Of a DNA stretch of 64,000 nt, positions 39,501 through 53,550 are shown in pieces (within the stretch, counting starts at the first letter, position 1; the number at the start of each line of letters is the position of its first letter). The DNA is from Cucumis sativus (Eukaryota; Streptophyta; Magnoliopsida; Cucurbitales; Cucurbitaceae), in contig NC_026659.2 in assembly GCF_000004075.3 (NCBI RefSeq), positions 31,018,272 through 31,082,271 of the forward strand. The letters are read 5' to 3'. The notes below the pieces were generated by a model. It saw only the letters and a list, made by a program, of their open reading frames with translations. It ran no database searches and was not told the origin of the DNA. A program made the translations under genes and the position numbers.

Positions 39501-40664
39501 GCTCTGTAGATCCAAAGAAATCATCCATAGAACATTAGCAAGACCCAAAATCCTACTCTATCTACCAGTCATAAAAGAACAAAAACATCGTTTCTTATAC
39601 ATATGACCTAGAAAACAAGTTCGAAAACAAAAATGTGACAGTTTCTTTTGCAGATGTCATAAAAAACCTTTTAATGTTGTTTTGCTCAAACTCCCACTCT
39701 GGCTCTTACTTTGGTTCCTATGCCTCCCTACTTTTCCCCTCACTCTCTCTCTCATTTTCACATTTCCTATCGAAATTTTTGTAGGACGACCTTTCATAAG
39801 CGACCTTATGGTTGATGACCTGCCTCCACAAATATATGAAATCCAGCAACTAATGCACTATGACATTTTTTTTCTATAACATATAGGGATAAAAGTTGCA
39901 GTAGTGAACCCTGACCAAAGCAGAAAATTATATTTCTACTGCTGTGAGAGGCAGGTCATAAATAATAAAGACATCCGTGAATGGGTTATCCCTGCAAAAT
40001 TCTTCTCCAAACAAGATGGAGCCGTTCTGGTATCGAAAAGGTAGGGATTCCACCACTCATTTCAGATTGGAAGGTGCCGTCAGTGGGAGGGTCGCCGGAG
40101 ACCAGGAGAAAGTAGCTATTGCCGGAGGGAGGGGAGAGGGGAGAGAAACGACAGACGGGAAAGAAATGCTAATAATGATAGAAATTCTTTGATAACGATT
40201 AACAAATTTTGTTCTGAAAACGAGGCAACTGTCCAATTATTCAAGTTAAGTCTGTGAAATTCCCCAGAAAAGATCGTAAAAGTTTGGTTTCTTCAGCAAT
40301 AAACCCTAAACCCCAAAATTCTCCAGAATTCTGCAAACATGGTGATTCACGAACAATACAGAGAGTAAGAAAACTGAATTAACGAGTGTACTTGTAGAAT
40401 GCGTATTTACAAATATCGAATGCAAGAAGGAAGGAAGCAGGCAAGTAAATTACCAGAATACTCAGCACCGGAACCACCGACGAAGGAGGATGAAGAAGAA
40501 GAAGCAGCAGCAGTGGAAACAGAAAGAGAAACACGAGAGATTGAGGAGCTTCGTTGCGCAAAACCATAGTTACTCTGAATCCTTGAACCGCCATTGCTGC
40601 CTGCACTTGAATCAAAGAAGAACAGAGCAGGAGAAAGAGAAGGAGAAAGCACGTGCCCAAACAT
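36543..40664 (-). CDS. Alpha/beta-hydrolase superfamily protein, probably plastid-targeted
   Basis: Six minus-strand exons join in phase: 40664-40454, 39503-38984, 38617-38296, 38190-38092, 37734-37623 and 36739-36543. The product is 486 residues. The oxyanion loop LLHGFGAS (160-167) is followed by FDRPAFGL. The nucleophile elbow GHSAG is created across the exon 2/3 junction (Ser246). The acid is in ITGDSD (428 or 430) and the base in HCGHLPHEE (His458). The first ~65 residues are Ser/Ala-rich with very few acids, consistent with a transit peptide (inference). A long insert between core and lid (about 290-350) is hydrophobic and helical. It resembles an Arabidopsis hydrolase of similar length that I recall as At3g10840. 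The reaction is unknown. The ATG at 39528 is a decoy: it lies in intron 1, 25 bases before exon 2, with an in-frame stop just upstream. Confidence 0.85.
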
Positions 40665-40835
40665 CCAGCGTAAATGGCTCGACCCGATCCAGCCAAAATA
40701 CTTGAAATACGTGCCGTATAAATTTTTATCGCCTAATGGCGCGTTATATCTCTCTCAAAACGACAAGCACCGAATCGTTATCAAACACATAGGAATTAGC
40801 TTAGGGCTTGAAGCGAAATTTTGAGCTAAGTAAAA
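40665..40835. promoter_or_regulatory. Compact bidirectional promoter
   Basis: Only 171 bp separate the start codons of the minus-strand hydrolase (40664) and the plus-strand quinone oxidoreductase (40836). Both leaders and core promoters must fit here or overlap the coding exons. The stretch is GC-richer than most spacers and has no clear TATA box. Confidence 0.6.
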
Positions 40836-43800
40836 ATGGAAGCGCTGGTTTGCAGGAAGCTCGGAGATCCAACAACATCGTCGCCAAGCGATGAGAATTC
40901 ACCAGTAGTATTGAGTAAAAACCATCCGATTCCGCCGTTGAATTCTCCAACGTCGGTCAGAGTTCAGATTAAAGCTACAAGTTTAAATTACGCCAATTAC
41001 CTTCAGATTCTTGGAAAATACCAAGAGAAACCTCCTCTTCCATTCATCCCTGGTTCTGATTACTCTGGAATTGTCGTTGCTGTTGGCTCTAAGGTTTCCA
41101 AATTCAGAGTCGGAGATCGGGTTTGTTCCTTTGCTGGCGACGGTTCTTTTGCTCAATTCATCGTTGACGATGAGTCGCGACTGTATGTTTCTTTCCGCCA
41201 TTGGTTTCCTAATATTTCGTTCATTACGACAACCACGAATTTACGCTGAAGCATCTCTCTTTTCTGTTTTGACTTATTTTCTCAAACAAACTGAAGATTC
41301 CGAGTACCTGATGGATGCGATCTGGTGGCCGCCGGCGCACTTCCGGTTGCGTTCGGGACCTCGCATGTTGCTCTTGTACATAGGGCCAATTTGGCTCCTG
41401 GACAGGTACTCTTCTCTCTGGTTGAGATGATTTGTTGATATCTTACATGGATACATTCATCTCTATAACAATGGAATCAAATTTGTATTTGTGTATTGGA
41501 TTTATTACAGCAATCTTAACTAAAACAAAAGAATCAAATAAGAAATTGAAGAAAGCAACCTACTTGTAACGGAGTCTTCAAATTCTTGGTAGGAAGACAA
41601 AATTCCATGTAGTGAACAAATTTCTTTGCACCATTTTTCTGCTTCTAAAGCAAACACTGTAATGATTATGGTATTACTGACCATATTTTTTTTATTGGAC
41701 CACGGAAGTGTATGTCTCTACTGTGCCAGATTCGTTATTATTCTTCTCCCAGATTGTGATTAATCTCTTACAAATTCTCTATTGCTTGTTTGTTCATAAT
41801 ATGGACAAAGATGAGTACTTTCAGAAATTGAAGAGATTAAGACTAAGAGAATATGTTGCAAAAGTAGAGAATGGTAGCCTTTTTGTTTGGAAAATAAATA
41901 TCAGACTTAACTCCAAAAGTATGAGCATAGAATACTACAAGAGAAGTGATTGGAACTCCCTTTTACTTTAGCATCCATGAGTATTTAGACCACCTTATGC
42001 TCACGTCAACTAAACTTACGGGACAACCTGCTTGATCCTACATTATTCACATGTCAAAAAAACTCATAAGATATTAAAACCTAAGTAAGTGACCACCGTG
42101 AATTGAACTCGTGACTTCTTTCTTAGTTGCGCTTTCACATTAGAGATATGATTGGATTGACCGGATTGATCTCATGAATAGGTGTGTGTTCATAACTCAG
42201 CTTCTTTCTCTTTTTTCTTGTTCTGCCGGATCGGTCGTTCAAAACCTTTTGTACCCAAAGACCCTTGAATAATCTTTTCCATTCTTCAGTTGTGCATGGA
42301 AAAAAGAAATAGGATTTTGGGTATGTACTTCTCTGTCTTCTAGTATGAAAGTTGGGGGGTGATCTAAGAATTGGACCAAGGGCTTGATCTTTCTTCCATT
42401 ATAGCTGCCTTGGCGGATAAGGATGGATTTCTTAGTGTGGACGATTTGGAAAATATAGTTACGGGACATCTTCCATTTGTATACTTGGTGGAATTTGGTA
42501 TATCTTAACTAAAGCCTTTGCATGGGCTCACGAAGGCAGATCTTTCTTGTGGATATTTGATTCTCAGATTGTTGTGTTCGTGAATATCTGGACTTGTGGA
42601 TTGTGTATCATCTGTAAACTTCAGCAATGCAATAATTCATGATTTTAACATGGAAATTTTAGGTACTGTTGATTCTTGGGGCAGCTGGAGGTGTTGGGCT
42701 AGCTGCCGTTCAAATTGGGAAGGTCTGCGGTGCAGTTGTTATTGCCGTTGCTAGGTAATCAATTATTTCATAAATCAACCATACCCGCTGCCAAAAAGTT
42801 TGTTGTATTTCCTGGTCCTCTATTTTAGGGGCAAACACTAAAACGGACCAAGCCTGACCGAATTGGTCCAAAAATTCAGTTTTTATTGAAGTGTTGATGT
42901 TCGGTTCAGCTTGTTTTAAAATTTTAAGGAAATTGAAGTTTTCAGTCTCATTCAATTTAGATTTGAAACTCAAACCTGAGGCTGTTTATTATATACTTTA
43001 TGTAAGATTGAAAATTGAACTGAACTGTTTGTATTATTTAAAATCAAAACCGAACTGAATTTTGTGTGTGTATATATAGCTAAAAGCCAAACCGAGTTGA
43101 ATATTTGCTTGATTTGGTTCGGCACAGAACTGTGAACACCCCCTACTCCATTTCCTCTACTTGAACAAGATTTGATACAGTTCAATGTTTATTACACTTA
43201 AGTTTTGAGAGCATATATTGAGATGTATCCCCTCCATTATCTTTCAGGGGAGCTAAAAAGGTAGAGTATCTCAAGTCCTTGGGAGTTGACCATGTAGTAG
43301 ACTTGAATCATCAAAATGTCATTGAAAATGTGAAAGCCTTCCTCAAGGAAAGAAAACTTAAAGGGGTTGATGTTTTGTATGATCCAGTTGGAGGAAAGTT
43401 GACCAAAGATTCAATGAAACTTCTTAACTGGAGTGCAAACATTCTTGTGATCGGGTTTGCCAGCGGGGAGATCCCTGTTATTCCCACGAATATCGCCCTT
43501 GTTAAGGTAACCTTTTGGTAAATAAGCTTTTTTGTTACTAGTTTTTCCTTCTATTACCATTTACGTTACCGTGTTCAATCTTTTTTTATCCAATATGAAC
43601 AGAATTGGACAGTTCATGGACTTTATTGGGGCAGCTATGGCATACATAGACCTCAAGTTCTTGAAGAGTCTATGAATCAGCTATTATCGTGGTTATCGAC
43701 TGGATTGATCCGTGTTCACATTTCTCACATTTATAGCCCATTAGAGGTGAGTAAGCCTTGATCCATGTTCATATTTCTCCATGTGGAATTGTGTTTTTAC

Positions 43801-44115
43801 TAATCATCTTTTATTAATATCATCAAGTGTGCTTTTATCCTCTTGGTAAGGTACTAGTGAATACAGTATTTGTCATGTTGTTGATTGTCAAGATCCTCAA
43901 GTTGCTTGAGATGTGTCTCGTTCGTAAACTGAATAGTGGAATTCGTTAGCTTTCGTGTTCAGTGATGGATTATCTCATGCAAGGCATCTAAATTGAAAGA
44001 TTCATTTGATTTACTTTGGCAGGCCAATCTTGCCTTTCATGCCATAAAGAACAGAGAAGCGGTTGGAAAAGTGGTGTTGGTTTTTGAAGACAAAGCTGTG
44101 AAATCGAAGCTATAA
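40836..44115 (+). CDS. Zeta-crystallin-like NADPH:quinone oxidoreductase (MDR family)
   Basis: Six exons join in phase: 40836-41182, 41297-41405, 42663-42754, 43248-43506, 43603-43746 and 44023-44115, for 347 residues. MDR-family quinone reductases reduce quinones or alpha,beta-unsaturated carbonyls with NADPH. The N-terminal GroES-like fold carries SLNYANYLQILGKYQ and PGSDYSGIVVAVGSKVSKFRVGDRV. The Rossmann part has ILGAAGGVGLAAVQIGK (156-172) with AAGGVG as the nucleotide loop, and VLYDPVGGKL follows. The zinc-ligand pattern of alcohol dehydrogenases is absent, as expected for the quinone reductase branch. The length is normal for the family. It is similar to proteins usually annotated as quinone oxidoreductase-like protein 2; I cannot tell the substrate. 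No targeting peptide is evident, so the cytosol is likely. Confidence 0.9.
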
Positions 44116-45211
44116 CTTAGTCGGGGATTCGAACCACGATGAAGATTCAAAACCTTGGAGTGTATATCAATTATTGCTAAATCATGTCCCTATTAAACAA
44201 TAAGTTGAAATTTGTAAGCTCACAAGGAGTTTCTTCTGTACTCATAAATAAGGCTTTCTACTATTACCTCAAATTGGACATACTGTTCTATCATATTTGT
44301 CTTGCTCTTATGGCAGGCAGTTCCTCTTCTCGTACCCTTTGATAGGTTTTGTTATCTCTACTTGTGTACACAGTTTTCATCTAAAAGGTTCAATTAAGGT
44401 ATACACTAAGTTGGAAGGTTCAATTAAGGTATACACTAAGTTGGACGATGCAGCTTTGACTTTTTCAATACATAAATTCTTTTCAAACTAAAACAATCCA
44501 CTCCATAATTACAGAATATTATAACTCAAACTAAAATAATTTACATCTCAAACACTAATTATTATAACTCTACTCAACTATACTAACTCACTCTCCGTGT
44601 TATAACTCTACTCAACTATAATAACTAACTCACTCTCCTTGCCTTGAACCCTTTCTAAATTAATAAATAAATACAACTATAATAACTCACTCACCTTACC
44701 TCAATCACTTCTTAATAAAAAATAAATAAAAACACGCTTGCGAGCGAGCATGCATGCGTTTGAATATATAAGTTGTAATAGTTTGGCGCTCATGAGATGA
44801 TATTATTGAAGATTTACATACTTAATGAATAATTTTACCTTCTCATCTTTTTATATCTTTTTACATTTATAGAAGAATTTCATCTCTTTAAGAAACTATT
44901 AAGTTCACTAATGGGTCAAGCACTCTTAAGCTTATTTATCCAAACAATTTGCATACAAATTAAGAAATTACTCTTTTCAACCACACTAAAATCCAAAGAG
45001 TAGAAATAAAAAAGATCAATAAAAGAATCAAATCGTTCTAGTGCAAATCCAGTCCAGTCATCTTGACTTTCAATCATAAATAAGAAAAAGTTCACGTAGG
45101 TAACAAAGCCTCATCTATTAAGCATAAGAAATCCTATTTAACATAAATATTATGGCCTTATTCTTCCAAGAGAAGGTCAGCTACCCAACTAATAATCTTT
45201 ATAATTAAACA
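44116..45211. other. 3' flank of quinone oxidoreductase and AT-rich spacer
   Basis: The first ~250 bp are probable 3' UTR. A perfect 30-bp tandem duplication lies at 44385-44444. A second, imperfect one built on 'ttataactctactcaactat' lies at about 44566-44638. The segment 44490-44700 reads like a hAT-type MITE remnant ('tataactcaaactaaaataa'). Confidence 0.6.
44385..44444. repeat. Perfect 30-bp tandem duplication
   Basis: The unit starting 'aaggttcaattaaggtatac' occupies 44385-44414 and is repeated without change at 44415-44444. The identity implies a recent event. Confidence 0.95.
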
Positions 45212-45448
45212 TTGTTACTGTCTGTCTATGTAGACCTCATTGTGAAAGATATATTAGAAACTGTACAAGTTAGCAGTAACATGGATGAAAAAGAAGCAGC
45301 AGCAAAAGAATTAGAAACTTTTATTCACAAATTCCAAAATGACCAAGATTTCTACAAGAGGGGGGAACAATTATGTAAACAAATAAGAAGATTAAAAGAA
45401 AAAAAAAATGCAGCACCTCCAAGTGATTATTCATCAAAAATTAAGTAA
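45212..45448 (+). CDS. Small charged ORF of unknown function (possible short gene or gene fragment)
   Basis: An open frame of 78 codons ends at a TAA. Its internal ATG at 45281 has a favourable context (A at -3, G at +4) and would give a 55-residue protein. That part is rich in Glu and Lys and should be helical ('EKEAAAKELETFIHKFQ', 'GEQLCKQIRRLKEKK'). The composition is unlike the simple-sequence ORFs elsewhere in the window. A possible acceptor (gtag) precedes the frame near 45235, so it could also be an exon of an otherwise lost gene. It sits 79 bp from the convergent stop of the ATG18 gene, inside or beyond that gene's 3' UTR. I do not recognise a family. Confidence 0.35.
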   Translation: MLLSVYVDLIVKDILETVQVSSNMDEKEAAAKELETFIHKFQNDQDFYKRGEQLCKQIRRLKEKKNAAPPSDYSSKIK

Positions 45449-45526
45449 ACCCTAAACTTATTGACAGGTATCATCGAAGTGTTTGTATTCACAAGGGAAT
45501 GAGAATCAATTAGGGCTTATAGCCTA

Positions 45527-48500
45527 TTATAGATCAATTCGATCTGCACCTATTTCCATTTTCAAGAACTGGATGCATTCTTGCTGCAACATTTGCCCTC
45601 CTCGTACTGGATCAAAACTACACTTGTAGAAACTGAAAAAGAATATAAATAAAAGTATTATTGATCATAAAAGTATTAGTAATAGTATCTTCATGAACCA
45701 TTAGATTCTTCATGGACATCATCAGAATTATTTGATATAAATCTTGTTTTTATATACCTACACAATCTATTTGTTTTCAATTCTAAACTAGTCTATGCAT
45801 GGATATTCATAATGTAAATCAACCTCTTAAACTTCGTGAGACAAATACTATAAAGTTTTAAAAAAACTACGAAAGGTGCGTTTGGAATTGATTTTGAAGT
45901 ATTTAAAATCACTTGTTTCAGGTTTAAAATAAATCGAAACACTCCTTTAATTACTCAAAATCAATTCAATGCTTAATACTATTAAACATAATATTAGATG
46001 GTTAATAAGCATTTCAAGAGTGGTTTTGAAAATGATAAAAGTGATTTAAACTATTTTAGAATCACTCGCAAACATGTCATAAATTGATCCTTTTCATGCA
46101 AAGTTTGGGATGTGAGAATTAAAATAGAATAATAAACATGAAAGTTCATATATCTAAAAAATTTAAACCTGACTAGTTTAAACAAGTAGTTGTCAACATG
46201 CATCTGGGAAACAAAGTAAAGATTCTATCATTTTACACTATGGTATGAGAAACAAGGGAAGGAGGTGAAACGGTCAGATATATTCTCAATTGAATCTTAC
46301 CTCCCATCCATGCCAGCAATAATAATAGTGTTTTGAGATCCGAATGCTGCAATAAACTGAGTCACCTCCGGCAAATGGAACTGAGCAAATGACCATTCTG
46401 AACTGAAGTATCTTGGTAGGACCCCTGAAAGTTGTGGTGAAAGATTAGTAAAAACATTCCATGGGATCAGAAAGCCTCCTAAGGCTTCAGACACTATTAG
46501 GGGTCGTTTGACCCACCATCTTCTTAATTTGGTGTTAATCAACTTAACTTCAATAGTAAACAAGGCTGAAGTTTTGCACATATATCAAGTAATTTGATCT
46601 CCCAGTTCTCAACTTTTCACATTTATCGAGGATTTCCATCCTACACCTCTAACTAAATCCAGCATATTAACTTCAAATTTATTAATTCCTCTCAGTGGGC
46701 CAAATGACCCCTGATATTAAAGAGGATATTGCCTCCTGAAAGAGATCGTCTCTTCTTTCATCATTTTCCAGATAATTAAAATTTTAATTAATTCACTCAA
46801 TTAGTCATCCTAGAGTCTTTAACCATTCTGACATTACAAATTTAGAACTTCCTAAGCTTATTGTTCTGTTTGAAATATCAGATACGCACGTAGACTACAT
46901 AAACTACTCTTAAACTACAATATTAAGCTTCAAACCATATCAGGGAGTTTAATCATAACCATTCAAAATCCTTAATACAACTGATAAATAAACTACCTTA
47001 CCTCTCATGAATGACAATGACGAACTAGGGTTGGAACCAGTATTCAAAGGAACAAGAGTGTCAATGGAATTAGAAGAATTTTGCTGGAAGGGTGTTGGCC
47101 CCTGAATTACATTTGTATCAGAAGATGAATCCGGGCCAGCCACTCTAACTCTAAGGCTGAAAACATGAACAGTCCCTTTATCACTTGCTGCTGCCAACCA
47201 TTGGACATTTGGGGAAAGAGCAAGACTGAAGATTTCTGCTCTATCCACTCCCCTTCGTACCTAAACAGAAGTACAATGCAGTCAGAAACATGAAAAGGTG
47301 CACTGAAACCCTTCGAAACTATCCAAAAAAAAAGTATCACTAAAAAGTGAAAATGAAGCAAAATGATACTACATAAGTAAAGCATAGAAGAAAATATTCA
47401 TTTTTTTGGAAAAGGATACAAAACTTTTCATTAAAGAAATCAAGATAGCGCTTGGAGTCACAAAATGATACTACATAAGTAAAGCATAAACAACTAACCA
47501 CAAGACACTAAAGACAGAAGCTGTAAGATTTGAGCAATAAAATAAAGCAGAACGGAGTCGGAACTTAAACATAAGACTTAAAAACAAGGTAGAAGAAAGG
47601 TATTCTTAATGATCAATTTTCTGTTTCATAATGGAAAGAAAAACCTGACCCGTAGTGTCCTTTAGACTCTAAATCTGTTTACATCGTGTAATTAACATTT
47701 ACAAAACAAAAATGAAAATAAAACAAAGAGAATTATGTGATTGCATATACTAAGCCTTTACCTTTTCTCACGATCAATAATATATCCAACCATAAACAAC
47801 TATTTGTTAGCCAAGTGATCCTAGTTCTTAGATGGTTATTGTGAGCTCAATTTGAAGTCATGATTCTGATTATAGTGTGCATAATGATAGAACTGGAAAC
47901 CAAAGTCAGATCAGAATACTTAAATTTGGGGTCTAACAGTACAATACCTCTTGCAAGAGCGTTCCATCCAATGTATTGAAAATTCTTATCAAAGTACCCT
48001 TAGTGCTAGCAGTTGCAAGAAGTAGACCATCCATTGTCAGCGTCATACATGCAATATGAGAATCATGTGCATTGAATAGCTTCTTCATATTTAGCCCAAA
48101 GTGTTCGATATGCACCTGCCCACGTTGAACGCCAGGACATGCCAGCACAAATGTATTTACGTGGTGGGAAAGACAACATAGGCCCCTTGGATTAGCAACA
48201 GTCTCAATCTGATCAAGAAGCTTGACATCCTTCAGCGTGTAAACATAAATTTTATGCTCAAGAACAACAATAAAGTGTTCACGTTTCAGTTTTACAGCTC
48301 GAACCTCAGACCTAAATGAAAATTCACCAATGCATTCACTTTTATAATCATCCCATATCAAAACTTTGTTTGGTGGATATAGAGAATTAGTTCCAGTCCC
48401 CACAAGTGCTAAAATGTTGCAACGAAACAACATCTCAACAATTTTGAATCCACCAATTCCCAGCTCACGTCTAAATGTTTCCTTGAAAGGGTCACAATTA

Positions 48501-48637
48501 TAAATACGAAACCCGCAGCTTGTACCAGCAGCAAAACAACTATAGTCTTGATTCCAAAACACTGAATGAAGTTCTAGTTCATTATTTCCATTTGGGTCAA
48601 CTCCAACTTCTGAGGATTCCTCCTGATCACCCAGCAT
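45527..48637 (-). CDS. ATG18: ATG18 (c/d-like) autophagy PROPPIN beta-propeller
   Basis: Four coding exons on the minus strand join in phase: 48637-47948, 47260-47002, 46424-46301 and 45632-45527, for 392 residues. ATG18/WIPI proteins bind PI3P and PI(3,5)P2 on autophagosomal and endosomal membranes and help ATG2 and ATG9 act in phagophore growth. The WD-type blades are clear ([57 protein letters not shown]). The lipid-binding Arg pair is at [10 protein letters not shown] (Arg232-Arg233), exactly at the exon 1/2 junction. The C-terminal blade has [19 protein letters not shown]. Blade sequences with FAAGTSxGFRIYNC and FKETFRRE point to the Arabidopsis ATG18c/d branch and not ATG18a (from memory). 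A leader intron (about 48640-48808) probably separates the 5' UTR from the ATG. Confidence 0.92.
46497..46713. mobile_element. MITE with clear terminal inverted repeats in ATG18 intron 2
   Basis: The left end 'tattaggggtcgtttgaccc' and the reverse complement of the right end 'tatcaggggtcatttggccc' agree at 17 of 20 positions. The element is about 217 bp, AT-rich and non-coding, which fits a MITE. No unambiguous target-site duplication was found. Confidence 0.7.
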
Positions 48638-48639
48638 TC

Positions 48640-49125
48640 TTGGTTTAAGTACTTGTTAGACCTCCAATACGGAAAAAAACGCGAATGGTGGCAGTTTCTA
48701 ATTGGCCTTGTTAATGCAAGTTGATAAAGAATCCAATCAAATTGGTATCCAAGAAGAAAATTGGGATAAGTAGATGATCGATTCGATGGGAAAATCTTTA
48801 ACAATTACCTGGTTTAGAACAACAGACAGTCGAAGAGTTGGAAGAAGAGTCCTACAAGAATTCGATCGAGGATGGATGTTTTCGATGGTTCCGATCCGGA
48901 ATCTTGAATTCTTGGAAATTGGGAAAGAAATTAAAGGTGTGAGCAGATAGTTTTGAAGGTTGTGGTATAAAATGGTATATCGATCAAACAAATAGATAAT
49001 CATATATTCATAACAGAATATTGTTCGCGATTAGAAGAATTTGATTGGATTGGATCATCACCTGATTCGTCTTAGAAGAATTACACAACACGGATTAAAC
49101 CCTAAATTGGCAGTGGATTGGATAT
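48640..49125 (-). promoter_or_regulatory. ATG18 5' leader and leader intron
   Basis: Reading the minus strand, pyrimidine-rich leader ends 'ctaaaccag' at 48809 and is followed by a GTAATT donor. An acceptor lies just before the ATG (at 48637), near 48640-48665. A telo-box-like 'aaaccctaaa' occurs at about 49098 on the plus strand, a common element in plant promoters. Confidence 0.45.
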
Positions 49126-51095
49126 ACTCACATGAAGGCCCAAACGTTTAGGAAGAAAATGCCATGGACATTGCACAGCAAGAAAAGTTTTGAAAACTCA
49201 GCCCAAGAAGACAAATTGCAGCAACCAATTTTCTCATTTGCTCATAAAAAATATGAGAAATTCATACATCAAGAAGTCATGAGAATGACAAATATATATA
49301 TATATATACACTTTTTTTTTTCTTAAAGGATGAAAATTACGTATTTTGCAAGAATCTTATATTACAATTTTGAACTTTAACCTTTCAAAAAAGGAAAATT
49401 TAGAAATTTAGAAAATCTGAGTTTTTTTTTTTATTTTTAAATGTGAATTAATGATAAAATTTGATAAAAAAAAAATTATAACAAAATAAATGGTAACACC
49501 AATTTTTTTATAATACAAATATAACAAAATTAGTGATATTAAACAACCCAAATGATAATCATAGGACTATTAGAAGTAAAACGGTGATCACACATCTATT
49601 AGAAGGTCATCATTTTAAATTTGTTACTTTTGCAAATTTAAAATATGGTGTGACATAGACTCTGTTGTTATAATTTTTTTTTTTACTTTTGCAAAAGTTC
49701 CATTTTCTTTTAGCTTTAATTATAGACAAAGTTATTTTAAAATTTTAAAATAAATTTCAACACAAATGGGACAAAATTTGATATATTTTTGTAATAGTCG
49801 AGACTGCTCAAGAAAATTACAAATTTTAAAATTTTAGAATAGATCCGCATCTATTAGTGTTATATGAATACTATGACATTTTATTTATAAAAATCTATCA
49901 GTATCTTACACTTTATGTAACAAAATTGCTAAATAAAATTTATTACAATTGATTTTTATACGAAGGGTAAATATTTTGTCAAATATTTTATTTTTTATAA
50001 TTTCTCTACGTCGGGTTTGATAATGTCATTTATGTGTTAGCTTCTTATACATACCCTTAAATATAAAAAAAATATTATGTATTTATGCAATACATTATGG
50101 TTTTTTATGGACTCTATTAATCACAACTCAATTGAACTAGTAATTGATATTTTCAATTAAAAGTTGTTACAACCGTGTTCGACTTCCATATAGTTGCGAT
50201 TGTTTTATAATACAACTTTTGTCTAAAATAAATACTTACAAACAATATTTAGAAAAATGTTTGTTAATGTTTAACCGTTACTATCTCAGTAATTTGTATG
50301 ATTATTAAAACTGTCAACATAACACTTCAAATGTCATCTAACTCACTTTCACTATGTCGTCATGATTACCACCGAAAACCAACTTCACAAATAAACACCG
50401 TCACATTTCATCCTATTGAACAACTTTGATTACCTCATGCATCAACTTTAGCAACAATTGTTATTTAGTATTTTAACAACGTTAAAAACATTTCTGATAA
50501 TAAATAAACCGAACAAATTTATAACAAAAAAAAACATTCGCGATTAAATGAAAATGGTTTTAGGATTTTTTTTCCCTTCAAATTAATCTTGATAAACTAT
50601 TTTTTCCTTTTTAAAGAAAAATTTAAAATCAAATCTAATTCACTAAAATATAATTGTAAAACGGTATTCAAAAGCTAATTTTAAAATGACAACTCAACAC
50701 GTAAAAGAAATCAACAAATTGCTAGAATGATAAATACGAATATTTTTAGAAAAATGAAAAACTTTTTAGTTCCAATGTTTAAAGAATCCGTGTTTAGTCT
50801 TTAAAATTTTGAAATATACCTTCTTACCCCTTCGAATTTATAAAAATAGAACAATTTATTTTAAATAGTTATGACACAATTAATTTTTTAAAAATTAATT
50901 AAATAAATATTTTATATTTTTTAAACTTTTAAAAAACAGTCTAAAAAAGACCCATTTTAAAATTTCAAATTTTAAAATTGATTTGTTATAAATATTATCT
51001 ATAATTATAATAATCATATTTAAAGATCACTAAATCTGTTACCTGTTTTGTTATTTACTACAACTTTTACTATTACTGTTTACTATTTTCTTTAA
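49126..51095. other. AT-rich intergenic spacer between divergent ATG18 and RPL10
   Basis: No gene is visible. It contains a TA microsatellite near 49291-49308, a family B repeat (49.53-49.69 kb), other AT-rich repeat-like stretches and poly-A/T tracts. Confidence 0.65.
49480..49690. repeat. Family B repeat, copy 3
   Basis: It contains 'aggactattagaagtaaaac', 'ctattagaaggtcatc' and then 'ttaaatttgttacttttgca', the same ordered blocks as copies at 8.5 and 24.7 kb. Confidence 0.45.
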
Positions 51096-51099
51096 TAAA

Positions 51100-51205
51100 T
51101 TGGGCTGGGCTGTTTATCGTGGGACATGCTCCTGGGCCTTTACAAATTGGCGGTTCGGCCCTTCGTCCTCTTATCGTATATATATGATAAGAATTAGGGT
51201 TTCTG
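51100..51205 (+). promoter_or_regulatory. Ribosomal-protein promoter: site II and telo-box
   Basis: Two overlapping TGGGCT site II motifs lie at 51101-51111, another site II TGGGCC at 51133-51138 and a reverse-oriented 'ggccc' at 51157-51161. A TATA-like 'tatatatat' follows at about 51178, and a telo-box 'tagggttt' at 51195-51202. This combination is well known for coordinate control of plant translation genes and supports the RPL10 call. Confidence 0.75.
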
Positions 51206-51259
51206 CAGCCGACGAGGTCAAGTTGAAGAAGACGGGGACGACGTAAACGAGCGCACGCC

Positions 51260-53550
<2,291 letters not shown>

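Noticed and set aside
39503..39528. ATG at 39528 as start of the minus-strand hydrolase
   Set aside because: It lies in intron 1, 25 bases before a clean acceptor at exon 2, and an in-frame stop sits just upstream. Joining the 40.6-kb exon at that acceptor gives a phase-perfect protein with a transit-like N-terminus.
40379..40696. Minus-strand frame starting with a hydrophobic leader (105 codons)
   Set aside because: It is another frame of the first hydrolase exon and runs through its splice donor; the frame that joins exon 2 in phase was preferred.
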